Shown here piece after piece: positions 35,527 to 44,830 of a stretch of 64,000 nucleotides of DNA (its first letter is position 1; each line of letters starts with the position of its first letter). The DNA comes from an uncultured Bacteroides sp. (GTDB lineage: Bacteria; Bacteroidota; Bacteroidia; Bacteroidales; Bacteroidaceae). The notes beneath the pieces are model-generated. The model searched no databases. It saw only the letters and a program-made list of their open reading frames with translations, and was not told where the DNA came from. The stretch lies in contig CAMQVH010000001.1 in the NCBI GenBank assembly GCA_947038155.1, forward strand, positions 124,001 through 188,000. The letters are read 5' to 3'. A program made the translations under genes and the position numbers.

Positions 35527-36579
35527 ATGAGCATGGATAATCATATCGTAATTATGGCTGGTGGCATCGGTAGTCGTTTTTGGCCGATGAGTACACCGGA
35601 ATGTCCCAAGCAATTTATTGATGTAATGGGATGCGGGCGTACGTTGATTCAACTGACCGCTGATCGTTTTGATGGCGTCTGTCCACGGGAAAATGTGTGG
35701 GTAGTAACGTCCGAGAAATATATTGATATCGTCCGGGAGCAATTGCCGGAGATTCCTGAAAGCAATATCCTTGCAGAGCCTTGTGCACGAAACACTGCTC
35801 CCTGCATCGCCTATGCTTGCTGGAAAATCAAGAAAAAACATCCGAACGCCAATGTGGTGGTGACTCCGTCGGATGCATTGGTTATCGATACGGGTGAATT
35901 TCGCCGGGTAGTAGAGAAAGCACTTCGTTTTACTGACAACAGCAGTGCTATCGTAACGCTGGGTATCAAACCGACTCGTCCGGAAACCGGATATGGATAT
36001 ATTGCTGCCGGAGATCAGATCATGACTGATAAGGAGATTTTTACGGTAGATGCATTCAAGGAAAAACCGGACAGGGAGACTGCCGACAGATATCTGGCCG
36101 AGGGTAATTACTTCTGGAATGCAGGAATTTTTGTATGGAATGTGCGTACTATCACTTCCGTGATGCGTGTATATGCTCCGGGCATAGCACAAATCTTCGA
36201 TCGTATTTTCCCCGATTTCTATACGGAGAAGGAAAACGAAACGATTAAAAAGCTATTTCCTACCTGCGAAGCTATTTCCATAGACTATGCCGTAATGGAA
36301 AAAGCACAGGAAATCTATGTACTTCCGGCTTCTTTCGGTTGGTCGGACCTGGGGACCTGGGGAGCGCTCCGCGGACTGTTGCCACAAGATAAATCCGGAA
36401 ATGCTACGGTAGGGGCCGATGTCCGTTTGTACGAAAGCAAGAACTGCATCGTACATACCAGTGAAGAGAAACGGGTCGTTATTCAGGGCCTGGATGGATA
36501 TATCATTGCCGAGAAAGATAATACACTGTTGATCTGTAAACTGGATGAAGAACAGCGGATAAAGGAGTTTTCAAAGTAA
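35527..36579 (+). CDS. manC: Mannose-1-phosphate guanylyltransferase
   Basis: 350 residues from ATG 35527. It makes GDP-mannose from GTP and mannose-1-phosphate for capsule, LPS or glycoprotein fucosylation. Nucleotidyltransferase signature IVIMAGGIGSRFWPMSTPECPKQFIDV near the N-terminus, then LAEPCARNTAPCIAYA, VTPSDALV, and GYGYIAAG; the C-terminal FGWSDLGTWGAL is the usual sugar-binding motif. The chain lacks a fused phosphomannose isomerase domain. An upstream ATG at 35428 would put 33 odd residues before it and begin inside the 22-bp array, so I use 35527, which follows a GGGGAG ribosome-binding-like sequence. Stands alone; converges on the AraC gene with a 4-bp gap. Confidence 0.92.
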   Translation: MSMDNHIVIMAGGIGSRFWPMSTPECPKQFIDVMGCGRTLIQLTADRFDGVCPRENVWVVTSEKYIDIVREQLPEIPESNILAEPCARNTAPCIAYACWKIKKKHPNANVVVTPSDALVIDTGEFRRVVEKALRFTDNSSAIVTLGIKPTRPETGYGYIAAGDQIMTDKEIFTVDAFKEKPDRETADRYLAEGNYFWNAGIFVWNVRTITSVMRVYAPGIAQIFDRIFPDFYTEKENETIKKLFPTCEAISIDYAVMEKAQEIYVLPASFGWSDLGTWGALRGLLPQDKSGNATVGADVRLYESKNCIVHTSEEKRVVIQGLDGYIIAEKDNTLLICKLDEEQRIKEFSK

Positions 36580-36583
36580 TCAT

Positions 36584-37477
36584 TTAATTCTTCAGATATT
36601 CCTGAGGCGTCATTCCGGTCATTCGTTTGAAAAACTTGCTGAAGAAAGACGGATTGGGAAAGTTTAATTCATCTGATATCTGATAAACAAGGTGGTTGCT
36701 ATGTTTTAGCAATACTTTAGCCTCTAGTATAATGGACTGGTTTATCCAGTCCATTACTGTTTGCTGGCTGGTTTGTCGGATTACAGTGTTCAGATAACGG
36801 GGAGTGAGACAAAGTTTATCCGCATAGAAACTGACATTCCGTTCTGTCTTGCTATAGGTGTTGACCAAAGAAATGAAGCGCTGAAAAATGTCGTTTTGAT
36901 GGGTTAACGGACTGAGTTCGGCCTGCCCTTTGCTTTTGGCTATATACTCTATATTATATAGTAATCCTACCAGTAAATGCTGAATGACCTCTTTTCTGAA
37001 TACAGGTTCTTGCAATACACTCCACATGACCGTCACAAAATTCTCTATCTGTATTTGTTCTTCGGTAGACAGTGGAAACAGGAGATTTTTCTTTTGTTGG
37101 AGGAAATGGGTGAAGAATTCTTCCTTTCCGGATATCGGCAGAAAATTCAGGTCTACTGCCATCATGTGAGCATCAAAATCGTGAGATACTTCTATGATTT
37201 GTATGATAGAGTTGGGAGCTATCAGGGATATATGGTCGGGCAGGAAAATATATTCAATCAAATTGATTAAAACACGTGCCGAGCCATTAGTGACAATAGC
37301 AATACGGCCTTCCTGTAGTCGGTACGGTTGTCCGACACTGAAGATAGTCGTTTCCATTTTTGAGAAACTTGTCACAAAGCCGAATTCGGCATTGATGAAG
37401 CGAAATTCGTTGTGACGTACTATATTTATATCCTTCAACAGTTGGAGGCCTAATTCCATCGGTTTCTTCTGTTCCAT
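36584..37477 (-). CDS. AraC-family transcriptional regulator
   Basis: 297 residues. The N-terminal half is a cupin-like sensing domain (IFSVGQPYRLQEGRIAIVTNGSARVLI); the C-terminal 100 residues hold two helix-turn-helix motifs, with VSFYADKLCLTPRYLNTVIRQTSQ and YQISDELNFPNPSFFSKFFKRMTGMTPQEY, the classical AraC ending. It is divergent from the efflux operon at 37639-43519, with both -7 boxes in the 160-bp gap, so it is a good candidate for its regulator. The inducer is unknown. Confidence 0.9.
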   Translation of the reverse strand: MEQKKPMELGLQLLKDINIVRHNEFRFINAEFGFVTSFSKMETTIFSVGQPYRLQEGRIAIVTNGSARVLINLIEYIFLPDHISLIAPNSIIQIIEVSHDFDAHMMAVDLNFLPISGKEEFFTHFLQQKKNLLFPLSTEEQIQIENFVTVMWSVLQEPVFRKEVIQHLLVGLLYNIEYIAKSKGQAELSPLTHQNDIFQRFISLVNTYSKTERNVSFYADKLCLTPRYLNTVIRQTSQQTVMDWINQSIILEAKVLLKHSNHLVYQISDELNFPNPSFFSKFFKRMTGMTPQEYLKN

Positions 37478-37496
37478 TTTCTCAGTTCTTTTCCGG

Positions 37497-37504
37497 CAAA
37501 GATA
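37497..37504 (-). promoter_or_regulatory. Bacteroides -7 box for the AraC gene
   Basis: TATCTTTG on the minus strand, perfect TAnnTTTG, 19 bp before the start codon. Confidence 0.5.
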
Positions 37505-37600
37505 AGAAATAGCCCTTGAATCTTCTCTTTTTTTAGGATGAATCGAACTATTGGGACATATTTTCCAACTATCAGAATGTGAAACTATTACTTAAAGGTC

Positions 37601-37608
37601 TATCTTTG
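37601..37608 (+). promoter_or_regulatory. Bacteroides -7 box for the efflux operon
   Basis: TATCTTTG, perfect TAnnTTTG, 30 bp before the TolC-type gene start at 37639. A second TATCTTT follows ten bases later. In-frame ATG codons upstream of the box (37579) are therefore unlikely starts. Confidence 0.6.
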
Positions 37609-37638
37609 TCTATCTTTAAATTCATAGAAAAAATGCGT

Positions 37639-38907
37639 ATGAAAAGAATTATTTTTAGTCTTTCGCTTTTACTGTTCATGGCCGGAATATATGGGCAGAC
37701 CGGACATATAACACTGGAAGAATGTCAGCAAAAAACGCAGGACAACTATCCGTTGGTGCGTCAATATGATTTAGTGGAGAAGACGAAAGAATATAATCTG
37801 GAAAATGCGGCGAGGGGATACTTGCCTCAGTTTGCTCTTTCAGCAAAGGCTTCTTATCAAAGTGATGTGACGGAGTTGCCTATTACCATTCCCGGTGTGG
37901 ATATCAAAGGGATGGCCAAAGACCAGTATCAGGTGATGCTGGAGTTACAGCAACAGATATGGGATGGCGGAGGAATCCGGATGCAGAAGAAAAAGGCTAC
38001 GGCGGAAGCGGAGATTGACAGGGAAAAGTTGAACGTCGATATGTATGCGTTGAATGGCCGTGTGAATGATTTGTATTTTGGAATTCTTATGTTGGATGAG
38101 CAGTTGGCTCAGAATGCCTTGCTGCAAGATGAACTGGGACGGAACTTCCGTCAGATTACAGCTTATGTGGAAAATGGAATAGCTAATCAGGCCGATCTGG
38201 ATGCTGTGAAAGTGGAGTAGTTGAATACCCGTCAGAAGAGAGTGGAACTGACTTCTTCCCGTATGGCTTATTTGAAGATGCTTTCGTTATTGATGGGAGA
38301 GGTGCTTTCGCCGGAGACAGTATTGGAGAAGCCTGTTCCTCAAAACGAATTGTCGGCTGTCAGTGAGATTCGCCGACCGGAGCTGTCGTGGTTTGACGCA
38401 CAAGGGGTCGGTTTGCAGGTACAAGAGAAAGCCTTGAATGTGCGCCATCTTCCTCATTTCGGATTGTTTGTGCAGGGAGCTTACGGTAATCCGGGATTAA
38501 ATATGCTGAAGAATGAATTTTCTCCTTATTATATTGCAGGTGTCCGGCTTTCATGGAATTTCGGAAGTCTGTATACGTTGAAGAATGACCGTCGGGTGAT
38601 TGAAAACAAACGGCAACAACTGGATAGCAATCGGGATGTGTTTCTTTTTAATACGAGACTGGAAATGACGCAGCAAGATCAGTCTGTCCGTTCGTTGGAG
38701 AAGCAGATGCAGGATGATGATGAAATTATCCGGTTGCGTACGAATATTCGTCGGGCTGCGGAAGCCAAAGTTGCGAATGGTACGTTGACAGTAACAGAGA
38801 TGCTCAGAGAACTGACGAATGAAAGTCTTGCCCGTCAGGCGAAGGCAATGCATGAGATTCAACGATTGATGGGTATCTATCAATTGAAATATACTACTAA
38901 TCATTAA
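37639..38907 (+). pseudogene. TolC-family outer-membrane efflux protein, split by an amber stop
   Basis: A single reading frame of 422 codons from ATG 37639 encodes a signal peptide (RIIFSLSLLLFMAGIYGQ), LEECQQKTQDNYPLVRQYDLVE, and the two repeated TolC-type helical halves, down to LMGIYQLKY before the final stop. It is broken only by TAG at 38218-38220, in the context DAVKVE-stop-LNTRQKRVEL. Family members have Q or a similar residue there, so a CAG to TAG change is the simplest explanation. The frame is otherwise clean on both sides. The downstream part has no credible ribosome-binding site. TolC proteins form the outer-membrane duct of tripartite exporters; the other components follow intact. 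Confidence 0.88.
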
Positions 38908-38923
38908 TAAAAATCTGTCGGAT

Positions 38924-39838
38924 ATGAAACGAATGACAAAAATAGGAATATACGGGATGGCAGTATGGATGCTTTCTGCCTGTGGAAACGGAACGCCCGA
39001 TTATGATGCAACGGGAACCTTTGAAGCTACGGAAGTGATCGTTTCCGCCGAAGCGGCGGGAAAACTGCTGCAACTGGAAGTGGAAGAAGGAACGAGATTG
39101 AAAGCCGGCGAAGAAGTAGGGCTGGTAGATACCGTCCAGTTATATTTGAAAAAGTTGCAACTGGAAGCAAGCATGAAATCGGTGGAAAGCCAGCGTCCCG
39201 ATCTGGCCAAACAGATAGCCGCTACCAAACAGCAAATTACTACAGCGCAAAGGGAAAAGAAGCGGGTAGAGAACCTGCTTGCTGCCGGAGCTGCCAATCA
39301 GAAACAACTAGATGACTGGGATGCACAGGTAACCTTGCTTCAGCGGCAGTTGATTGCTCAGGAATCTTCATTGATGAAGAGTACGAACAGTCTGACGGAA
39401 CAGGGAAATTCGGTCGGTATACAAGTGGCACAGGTGGAAGATCAGTTGAACAAGTGCCATATTCAGTCACCTATTGAAGGTACGGTGCTGGCAAAATATG
39501 CGGAGGCGGGAGAACTGGCATCCGTTGGCAAACCGCTGTTTAAAGTGGGTGAGGTAGACCGGATGTATTTGCGGGCTTATGTTACCTCAGAGCAATTGTC
39601 CCAAGTGAAATTGGGGGATGAAGTGACGGTGTATTCCGATTATGGAAATTCGGAACAGAAAGCCTATCCCGGTGTGGTCACTTGGATTTCGGACCGTTCG
39701 GAGTTTACCCCAAAAACGATTCTGACTAAAAATGAACGTGCCAATCTGGTATACGCTGTGAAGATTGCCGTGAAAAATGACGGTTCGTTGAAGATTGGTA
39801 TGTATGGAGGTGTGGTATGGAAAAAGGAGAACCCATAG
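38924..39838 (+). CDS. HlyD/EmrA-like periplasmic adaptor lipoprotein
   Basis: 304 residues. The N-terminus carries a lipobox (WMLSACGNG; Cys20), so it is anchored in the inner membrane. A biotinyl-lipoyl-like half domain (TFEATEVIVSAEAAGKLLQLEV) is followed by a long helical hairpin (about 75-160, Q- and K-rich), the second lipoyl half (CHIQSPIEGTVLAKYAEAGELAS) and a beta-barrel (VDRMYLRAYVTSEQLSQVKLGDEVTVY). It bridges the ABC pump and the outer-membrane duct. Its 3' end overlaps the ATPase gene by 22 bp, indicating coupled translation. Closest general pattern: YbhG of the YbhGFSR system. Confidence 0.9.
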   Translation: MKRMTKIGIYGMAVWMLSACGNGTPDYDATGTFEATEVIVSAEAAGKLLQLEVEEGTRLKAGEEVGLVDTVQLYLKKLQLEASMKSVESQRPDLAKQIAATKQQITTAQREKKRVENLLAAGAANQKQLDDWDAQVTLLQRQLIAQESSLMKSTNSLTEQGNSVGIQVAQVEDQLNKCHIQSPIEGTVLAKYAEAGELASVGKPLFKVGEVDRMYLRAYVTSEQLSQVKLGDEVTVYSDYGNSEQKAYPGVVTWISDRSEFTPKTILTKNERANLVYAVKIAVKNDGSLKIGMYGGVVWKKENP

Positions 39839-41286
39839 TCGTTGTAAAGGAAGTCAGCAAGAGCTACGGGAAAGTAGAGGCACTGAAAGAGATTTCTTTT
39901 GCGGTAGAGCAGGGAGAAATTTTCGGACTGATCGGTCCTGACGGGGCGGGGAAGAGTACCTTATTCCGCATCCTGACCACTTTGCTGCTGGCTGATAAAG
40001 GTACGGCAACTGTCAACGGACTGGATGTGGTGACGGATTACAAGCAGATTCGTACGAAAGTAGGATATATGCCCGGACGGTTCTCGCTTTATCAGGACCT
40101 TTCCGTAGAAGAGAATCTGGAATTTTTTGCTACGGTATTTCATACGTCGATACAGGAAAACTATGATTTAATTAAAGATATTTATCAGCAGATCGAGCCC
40201 TTTAAGAAGAGAAGGGCAGGTGCTTTGTCGGGAGGTATGAAGCAGAAGCTGGCATTGAGCTGTTCCCTGATTCATAAACCTGATATTTTATTTCTGGATG
40301 AACCGACTACGGGTGTAGATCCTGTGTCTCGAAAAGAATTTTGGCAGATGCTCCGTAATTTGAGAAAGCAGGGGATTACAATCATTGTTTCCACTCCTAT
40401 TATGGATGAGGCTCGTCAATGCGACAGGATTGCTTTTATTAATCACGGGCAGGTGCACGGAATCGATACGCCCGACCGGATTCTTCAGAAGTTTGCTTCC
40501 ATTCTTTGTCCGCCACCCTTGGAACGGGAGGAGGCGCAACAGATGGCAGCTCCTGTTATCGAGGTGGAGCAGCTGACCAAATCCTTCGGACATTTTACGG
40601 CAGTCGATCATATCTCTTTTCAAGTGCAGCGGGGAGAAATTTTCGGTTTTCTTGGAGCCAATGGGGCAGGTAAGACGACTGCGATGCGTATGCTTTGCGG
40701 ATTGAGCCGTCCGACTTCGGGAGTAGGAAAGGTGGCAGGCTATGACATCTTTCGGGAAGCCGAACAAGTCAAAAGGCATATCGGATATATGAGTCAGAAA
40801 TTCTCTTTGTATGAGGATCTTAAAGTCTGGGAGAATATCCGTCTCTTTGCCGGAATTTATGGGATGAAGGAGATGGAGATTGAAGAAAAGACAGATGAAT
40901 TGTTAGAACGCCTGGGGTTTGCAGACGAACGGGATACGTTGGTGAAAAGCCTTCCCTTGGGTTGGAAACAGAAACTGGCCTTTTCTGTCTCTATCTTCCA
41001 TGAGCCGAAAATAGTCTTCCTTGATGAACCGACCGGAGGAGTTGATCCTGCTACTCGCAGGCAGTTCTGGGAGCTGATTTATCAGGCTGCCGATCGGGGA
41101 ATCACTGTATTTGTTACCACGCACTATATGGATGAAGCGGAATATTGCAACCGGATTTCGATTATGGTGGACGGCCAGATCAAGGCACTGGATACGCCGG
41201 CCCGGCTGAAAGAACAGTTTGGTGTGGAGACAATGGATGATGTGTTTCAACAACTTGCCCGCCATGCGGTGCGTAAAGCGGATTGA
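39817..41286 (+). CDS. ABC transporter ATP-binding protein, two fused ATPase domains
   Basis: 489 residues with two ATPase domains in tandem (YbhF-like). Domain 1 (about 5-235): Walker A GPDGAGKST, signature ALSGGMKQKL, Walker B ILFLDEPTTGVDP. Domain 2 (about 245-485): Walker A GANGAGKTT, Walker B IVFLDEPTGGVDP. The signature of domain 2 is degenerate, SLPLGWKQKL in place of LSGGxxQ, as in related drug exporters, so one of the two composite ATP sites may be weak. It powers the two ABC-2 permeases encoded next. Start inside the adaptor gene, stop 2 bp before the first permease. Confidence 0.92.
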   Translation: MEKGEPIVVVKEVSKSYGKVEALKEISFAVEQGEIFGLIGPDGAGKSTLFRILTTLLLADKGTATVNGLDVVTDYKQIRTKVGYMPGRFSLYQDLSVEENLEFFATVFHTSIQENYDLIKDIYQQIEPFKKRRAGALSGGMKQKLALSCSLIHKPDILFLDEPTTGVDPVSRKEFWQMLRNLRKQGITIIVSTPIMDEARQCDRIAFINHGQVHGIDTPDRILQKFASILCPPPLEREEAQQMAAPVIEVEQLTKSFGHFTAVDHISFQVQRGEIFGFLGANGAGKTTAMRMLCGLSRPTSGVGKVAGYDIFREAEQVKRHIGYMSQKFSLYEDLKVWENIRLFAGIYGMKEMEIEEKTDELLERLGFADERDTLVKSLPLGWKQKLAFSVSIFHEPKIVFLDEPTGGVDPATRRQFWELIYQAADRGITVFVTTHYMDEAEYCNRISIMVDGQIKALDTPARLKEQFGVETMDDVFQQLARHAVRKAD

Positions 41287-41288
41287 TT

Positions 41289-42392
41289 ATGAAACAATTT
41301 ATTGCTTTCGTAAAGAAAGAATTTTATCATATTTTCCGTGACCGGCGTACCATGCTGATTCTGTTGGGAATGCCGGTCGTAGAGATTATTTTGTTTGGTT
41401 TTGCCATCAGTACGGAGGTGAAGAATGTCCGACTGGCTGTTCTCGATCCTTCGAATGATATGGTGACTAGGAAAATCATAGACCGGCTGGATGCGAGTGA
41501 GTATTTCACAGTTACTACCCGTTTTCATTCTCCGCAGGAGATGGAAACTGCCTTTCGGAAAAATAAGATCGATATGGCGATTGTATTTGGAGAGCGTTTT
41601 GCCGACGGACTTTATACGGGAGACGCCCGTGTGCAGCTGATAGTCGATGCAACCGATCCCAATATGTCTACCTCGCAGAGTAATTATGCAGCCAGCATTG
41701 TTTCTTCGGCAGGGCAGGAGATGTTGCCTCCCAATGTGTCCGTTTCACGTTTGACTCCGGATGTCAAATTGCTGTATAATCCGCAGATGAAGAGTGCCTA
41801 CAACTTTGTGCCCGGAGTCATGGGATTGATTTTAATGCTGATTTGCGCGATGATGACCTCTATTTCCATAGTTCGTGAAAAAGAGACGGGCACGATGGAA
41901 GTATTGCTGGTATCTCCGGTAAAACCATTATTTATTGTACTGGCAAAGGCAGTACCTTACTTTGTTTTATCTTTTGTCAATCTGACAACCATTTTGCTGC
42001 TTTCAGTCTTTGTACTGGATGTGCCGGTAGTGGGGAGTTTGTTCTGGCTGGTGATGGTGTCTTTGCTCTTTATTTTCGTGTCGCTGGCTTTGGGTTTGCT
42101 GATTTCCTCTGTGACAAGTACACAGGTGGCAGCCATGCTGGCCTCCGGAATGATATTGATGATGCCCACCATGGTTTTGTCCGGAATGATTTTTCCGGTA
42201 GAAAGTATGCCGGTGATTCTCCGGGCCATATCGGACATTATTCCCGCCCGCTGGTATATTCAGGCTGTGCGCAAACTGATGATTGAAGGAGTGCCGGTTG
42301 TACTGGTACTTAAAGAGATTGGTATTTTGTTGCTGATGGCAGTAGGGCTTATTACCATCAGTATCAGGAAATTTAAATATCGATTGGAATAA
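41289..42392 (+). CDS. ABC-2 type permease 1
   Basis: 367 residues. An N-terminal helix (MLILLGMPVVEIILFGFAIS) is followed by a periplasmic domain of about 130 residues and five more helices at the C-terminus, with VREKETGTMEVLLVSPVKP, the ABC-2 conserved EREKGTxExLL coupling motif, and MVLSGMIFPVESMP. YbhS/R-like. I start at ATG 41289 rather than the TTG two codons upstream. It is 11 bp from permease 2 and probably pairs with it as a heterodimer. Confidence 0.92.
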   Translation: MKQFIAFVKKEFYHIFRDRRTMLILLGMPVVEIILFGFAISTEVKNVRLAVLDPSNDMVTRKIIDRLDASEYFTVTTRFHSPQEMETAFRKNKIDMAIVFGERFADGLYTGDARVQLIVDATDPNMSTSQSNYAASIVSSAGQEMLPPNVSVSRLTPDVKLLYNPQMKSAYNFVPGVMGLILMLICAMMTSISIVREKETGTMEVLLVSPVKPLFIVLAKAVPYFVLSFVNLTTILLLSVFVLDVPVVGSLFWLVMVSLLFIFVSLALGLLISSVTSTQVAAMLASGMILMMPTMVLSGMIFPVESMPVILRAISDIIPARWYIQAVRKLMIEGVPVVLVLKEIGILLLMAVGLITISIRKFKYRLE

Positions 42393-42403
42393 AGGAATTT
42401 ATT

Positions 42404-43519
42404 ATGATAAAATTTCTGATAGAAAAAGAGTTTAAACAGTTGCTTCGCAATTCGTTTCTGCCGAGATTGATTCTTATCTTTCCCTGCATGATCATGTTAT
42501 TGATGCCTTGGGCTGTGAATATGGAAATAAAGAATATCCAGCTGAATATTGTAGACAATGATCATTCGGTGATTTCTCAGCGGCTGGTGAATAAGATTGC
42601 GGCTTCTACCTATTTCCGTCTGACGGAAGTACCGGCATCTTATGAGGATGGATTACGGAATATTGAACTGGGAACAGCGGATATTATAATGGAGATCCCC
42701 AGGCACTTGGAGCGGGACTGGATGAACAAAGGAGAAGCCCAGATACTGATTGCAGCCAATTCGGTAAATGGGACGAAAGGAGGGCTGGGCAGTTCTTATC
42801 TGGGCACTATTATCAATAACTATGCAGCCGAGTTACGTGCAGAATATCCTGATGCCGTATCTGCGTCGGGCAGTGCCCCTTCCATTCGTATCGATATGCA
42901 GGGATTATTTAACCCGAATCTGAATTATAAACTTTATATGATTCCTGCTTTAATGGGAATGTTGTTGACTTTGATATGCGGATTTTTGCCCGCCCTGAAT
43001 GTGGTTAGTGAGAAGGAGGTAGGAACGATCGAACAGATTAATGTGACTCCTGTACCGAAATTTACTTTTATTCTGGCTAAACTTTTACCTTACTGGATCA
43101 CAGGCTTTATCGTATTGACTTTGTGCTTTTTGTTAGCCTGGCTGCTTTATGGAATAACTCCTGTAGGGCATTTCATCGTGATTTATTTTTTGGCGATTTT
43201 GTTTGTATTCGTTATGTCCGGCTTCGGGCTCGTTATATCCAATTATTCGGCAACTATGCAGCAGTCTATGTTTGTAATGTTCTTTTTTATGCTGATTCTG
43301 ATGTTGATGAGCGGATTATTCACTCCGGTGAGCAGTATGCCTGAATGGGCACAGGTGATCACTTATTTCAATCCTTTGAAGTACTTTATGGAAGGAATGC
43401 GTATGGTATACCTCAAAGGAAGCAGCTTGTTGGAACTGCTGCCTGAAATAGGAGTCTTGTTTCTTTTTGCACTGGGGTTCAATACCTGGGCGGTGATCAG
43501 TTATCGGAAAAATCAATAG
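42404..43519 (+). CDS. ABC-2 type permease 2
   Basis: 371 residues with the same layout as permease 1: N-terminal helix (LILIFPCMIMLLMPWAVN), a periplasmic domain with IDMQGLFNPNLNYKLYMIPALMG, the coupling motif VSEKEVGTIEQINVTPVPK and the last helices with MSGLFTPVSSMPEWAQVITYFNPLKYFMEGMR. Last gene of the AraC-controlled exporter operon, closed by a strong terminator. Confidence 0.92.
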   Translation: MIKFLIEKEFKQLLRNSFLPRLILIFPCMIMLLMPWAVNMEIKNIQLNIVDNDHSVISQRLVNKIAASTYFRLTEVPASYEDGLRNIELGTADIIMEIPRHLERDWMNKGEAQILIAANSVNGTKGGLGSSYLGTIINNYAAELRAEYPDAVSASGSAPSIRIDMQGLFNPNLNYKLYMIPALMGMLLTLICGFLPALNVVSEKEVGTIEQINVTPVPKFTFILAKLLPYWITGFIVLTLCFLLAWLLYGITPVGHFIVIYFLAILFVFVMSGFGLVISNYSATMQQSMFVMFFFMLILMLMSGLFTPVSSMPEWAQVITYFNPLKYFMEGMRMVYLKGSSLLELLPEIGVLFLFALGFNTWAVISYRKNQ

Positions 43520-43538
43520 TTGAGAATTTGATTATATA

Positions 43539-43581
43539 AAAAACAGCTCTTATCCTTATTGGTTGGAAAAGAGCTGTTTTT
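43539..43581. terminator. Bidirectional terminator
   Basis: AAAAACAGCTCTT (43539-43551) pairs with AAGAGCTGTTTTT (43569-43581), 13 bp, with A- and T-runs on both sides, between the convergent efflux operon and hsp20. Confidence 0.88.
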
Positions 43582-43622
43582 ATTATTGTTTTCACCCCTT
43601 GGGATGAATCGTGGTTACTGTA

Positions 43623-44051
43623 TTATTTTACTTCGATTTGCTTTTCGGCCTTCTTCACTTCTTCTTCAGAAATCTTAGGAAGTTGGACGCTCAAAACTCC
43701 GTTTTCTACTGCGGCAGAAATTTTTTCTTTATCTACATTATCCGGCAGAATCATCGTCTGCTGAAACTTAGAATAAGAGAATTCGCGACGTAGATAGCGA
43801 CCTTCTTTCTTCTCTTCTTTGTTTTCAGTCTTCTTCTCCATGGAGATAACGAGGTTGTTGTCTTCATCAATGCGAACATTGAAGTCCTCTTTTGTCATTC
43901 CCGGAGCAGCCAGTTCAACTTTGTATTCTTTTTCTGTTTCAAAAACATTGATTGCAGGTGCAGTTGCATTTGCTTTTACCATCCAATCGTTATCAAAGAA
44001 ATCGTTAAAAATACTTGGTAACCAACTTTGAGTTCTTCTAACAGGCATCAT
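43623..44051 (-). CDS. Small heat-shock protein (Hsp20/alpha-crystallin)
   Basis: 142 residues. N-terminus PSIFNDFFDNDWM, then the alpha-crystallin domain from AINVFETEKEYKVELAAPGMTKEDF through RRDEFSYSKF-like RREFSYSKFQQTMILPDNVD to AAVENGVLSVQLPK, with the conserved GVL motif in place. An ATP-independent holdase that binds unfolding proteins in the cytoplasm. A GGAG ribosome-binding site precedes the start. The long leader (about 120 nt) is preceded by a sigma-54-like promoter, which may place this stress gene under RpoN control. Confidence 0.93.
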   Translation of the reverse strand: MMPVRRTQSWLPSIFNDFFDNDWMVKANATAPAINVFETEKEYKVELAAPGMTKEDFNVRIDEDNNLVISMEKKTENKEEKKEGRYLRREFSYSKFQQTMILPDNVDKEKISAAVENGVLSVQLPKISEEEVKKAEKQIEVK

Positions 44052-44181
44052 AATCTTAGTCTCCTATCTTTTAGTTAAACATTCGGTTTATTCACTCTTG
44101 AATTTCGGTTCGTTGCTTTCCGCAGAGGGGGGCATCCCGACTCTTACTGTCTGCTTTTGAACCGTCGTTCACTGCTATTAG

Positions 44182-44198
44182 TGCAAACCTTATGCCAA
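44182..44198 (-). promoter_or_regulatory. Sigma-54-like (-24/-12) promoter for hsp20
   Basis: On the minus strand TTGGCATAAGGTTTGCA fits YTGGCAC-N5-TTGCW: GG and GC are ten bases apart and only the C after TGGCA differs. It lies about 130 bp before the hsp20 start; no TAnnTTTG box is seen in the region. Confidence 0.45.
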
Positions 44199-44318
44199 AG
44201 GAAAACTGAGACTGAAAATGTCTATTTGTCATTTTAATAATGCCAATTTTGCCTGTTTGGTGACAAAATGTAATCGCGATATGTTTATTTTATATAATAT
44301 AGATATTAATTTGATAAT

Positions 44319-44795
44319 CTATTTCTTATCAATGAGTTTGAATCTTAATCTTAAAGTTTGTCTTTCTTCATCGTAATCATGACTGATGATTTTGAAGGTT
44401 CCTACTTGTGAGGTATTGGATACGTGTAACCCTATACAGGCGCAGGCGTCATAATCTCCTATGCGTATAATACGAAGAGTCTCACTGGCGTCAGCAGGAA
44501 GTTTGCTCAGATCTACGATGTCTTTAGCCTGCTCATGAGTCATAAACTCAACAGTTACGGGCAGATTTTGACTGATAACTTCGTTTACCTTATCTTCTAT
44601 CACTTGTATCTCCGCATCTGTAGGACAAGCAGGAAGGATATAGTCACACTTGCTCTTTTTCCTTTCTATATGGGCATTTCTTGAGCGAGGGCAACCGTAA
44701 GTTTTTACCATAGTGGCATTTAGTAAATGCTCTGCTGTATGCATAGGAGGGTACTCCTGTTTGTTGTGATCATTGAGTTGAGGTTGTTGTTCCAT
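44319..44795 (-). CDS. AlaX-like alanyl-tRNA editing protein (tRNA-SAD domain)
   Basis: 158 residues corresponding to the second additional domain of alanyl-tRNA synthetase. The zinc/catalytic motif HTAEHLLNA (HxxxH) lies near residue 19, and the second half, CACIGLHVSNTSQVGTFKI (CxxxH), near 118. Such free-standing AlaX proteins remove serine or glycine mischarged on tRNA-Ala. The chain is shorter than AlaXp-I and lacks the upstream beta-barrel. It is the last of three leftward genes after DUF4919 and sanA. Confidence 0.82.
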   Translation of the reverse strand: MEQQPQLNDHNKQEYPPMHTAEHLLNATMVKTYGCPRSRNAHIERKKSKCDYILPACPTDAEIQVIEDKVNEVISQNLPVTVEFMTHEQAKDIVDLSKLPADASETLRIIRIGDYDACACIGLHVSNTSQVGTFKIISHDYDEERQTLRLRFKLIDKK

Positions 44796-44830
44796 AAATT
44801 TTTCAATAACTTTTTGTCTTTGATATTTTC

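Noticed and set aside
38218..38220. Amber codon read as pyrrolysine
   Set aside because: Pyrrolysine use is not expected in this type of organism, and no pyl genes are in the window; a point mutation is simpler.
38221..38907. Independent second gene starting at TTG 38221
   Set aside because: It starts exactly at the codon after the amber stop, has no ribosome-binding site, and encodes only the C-terminal half of TolC, so it is part of the broken gene.
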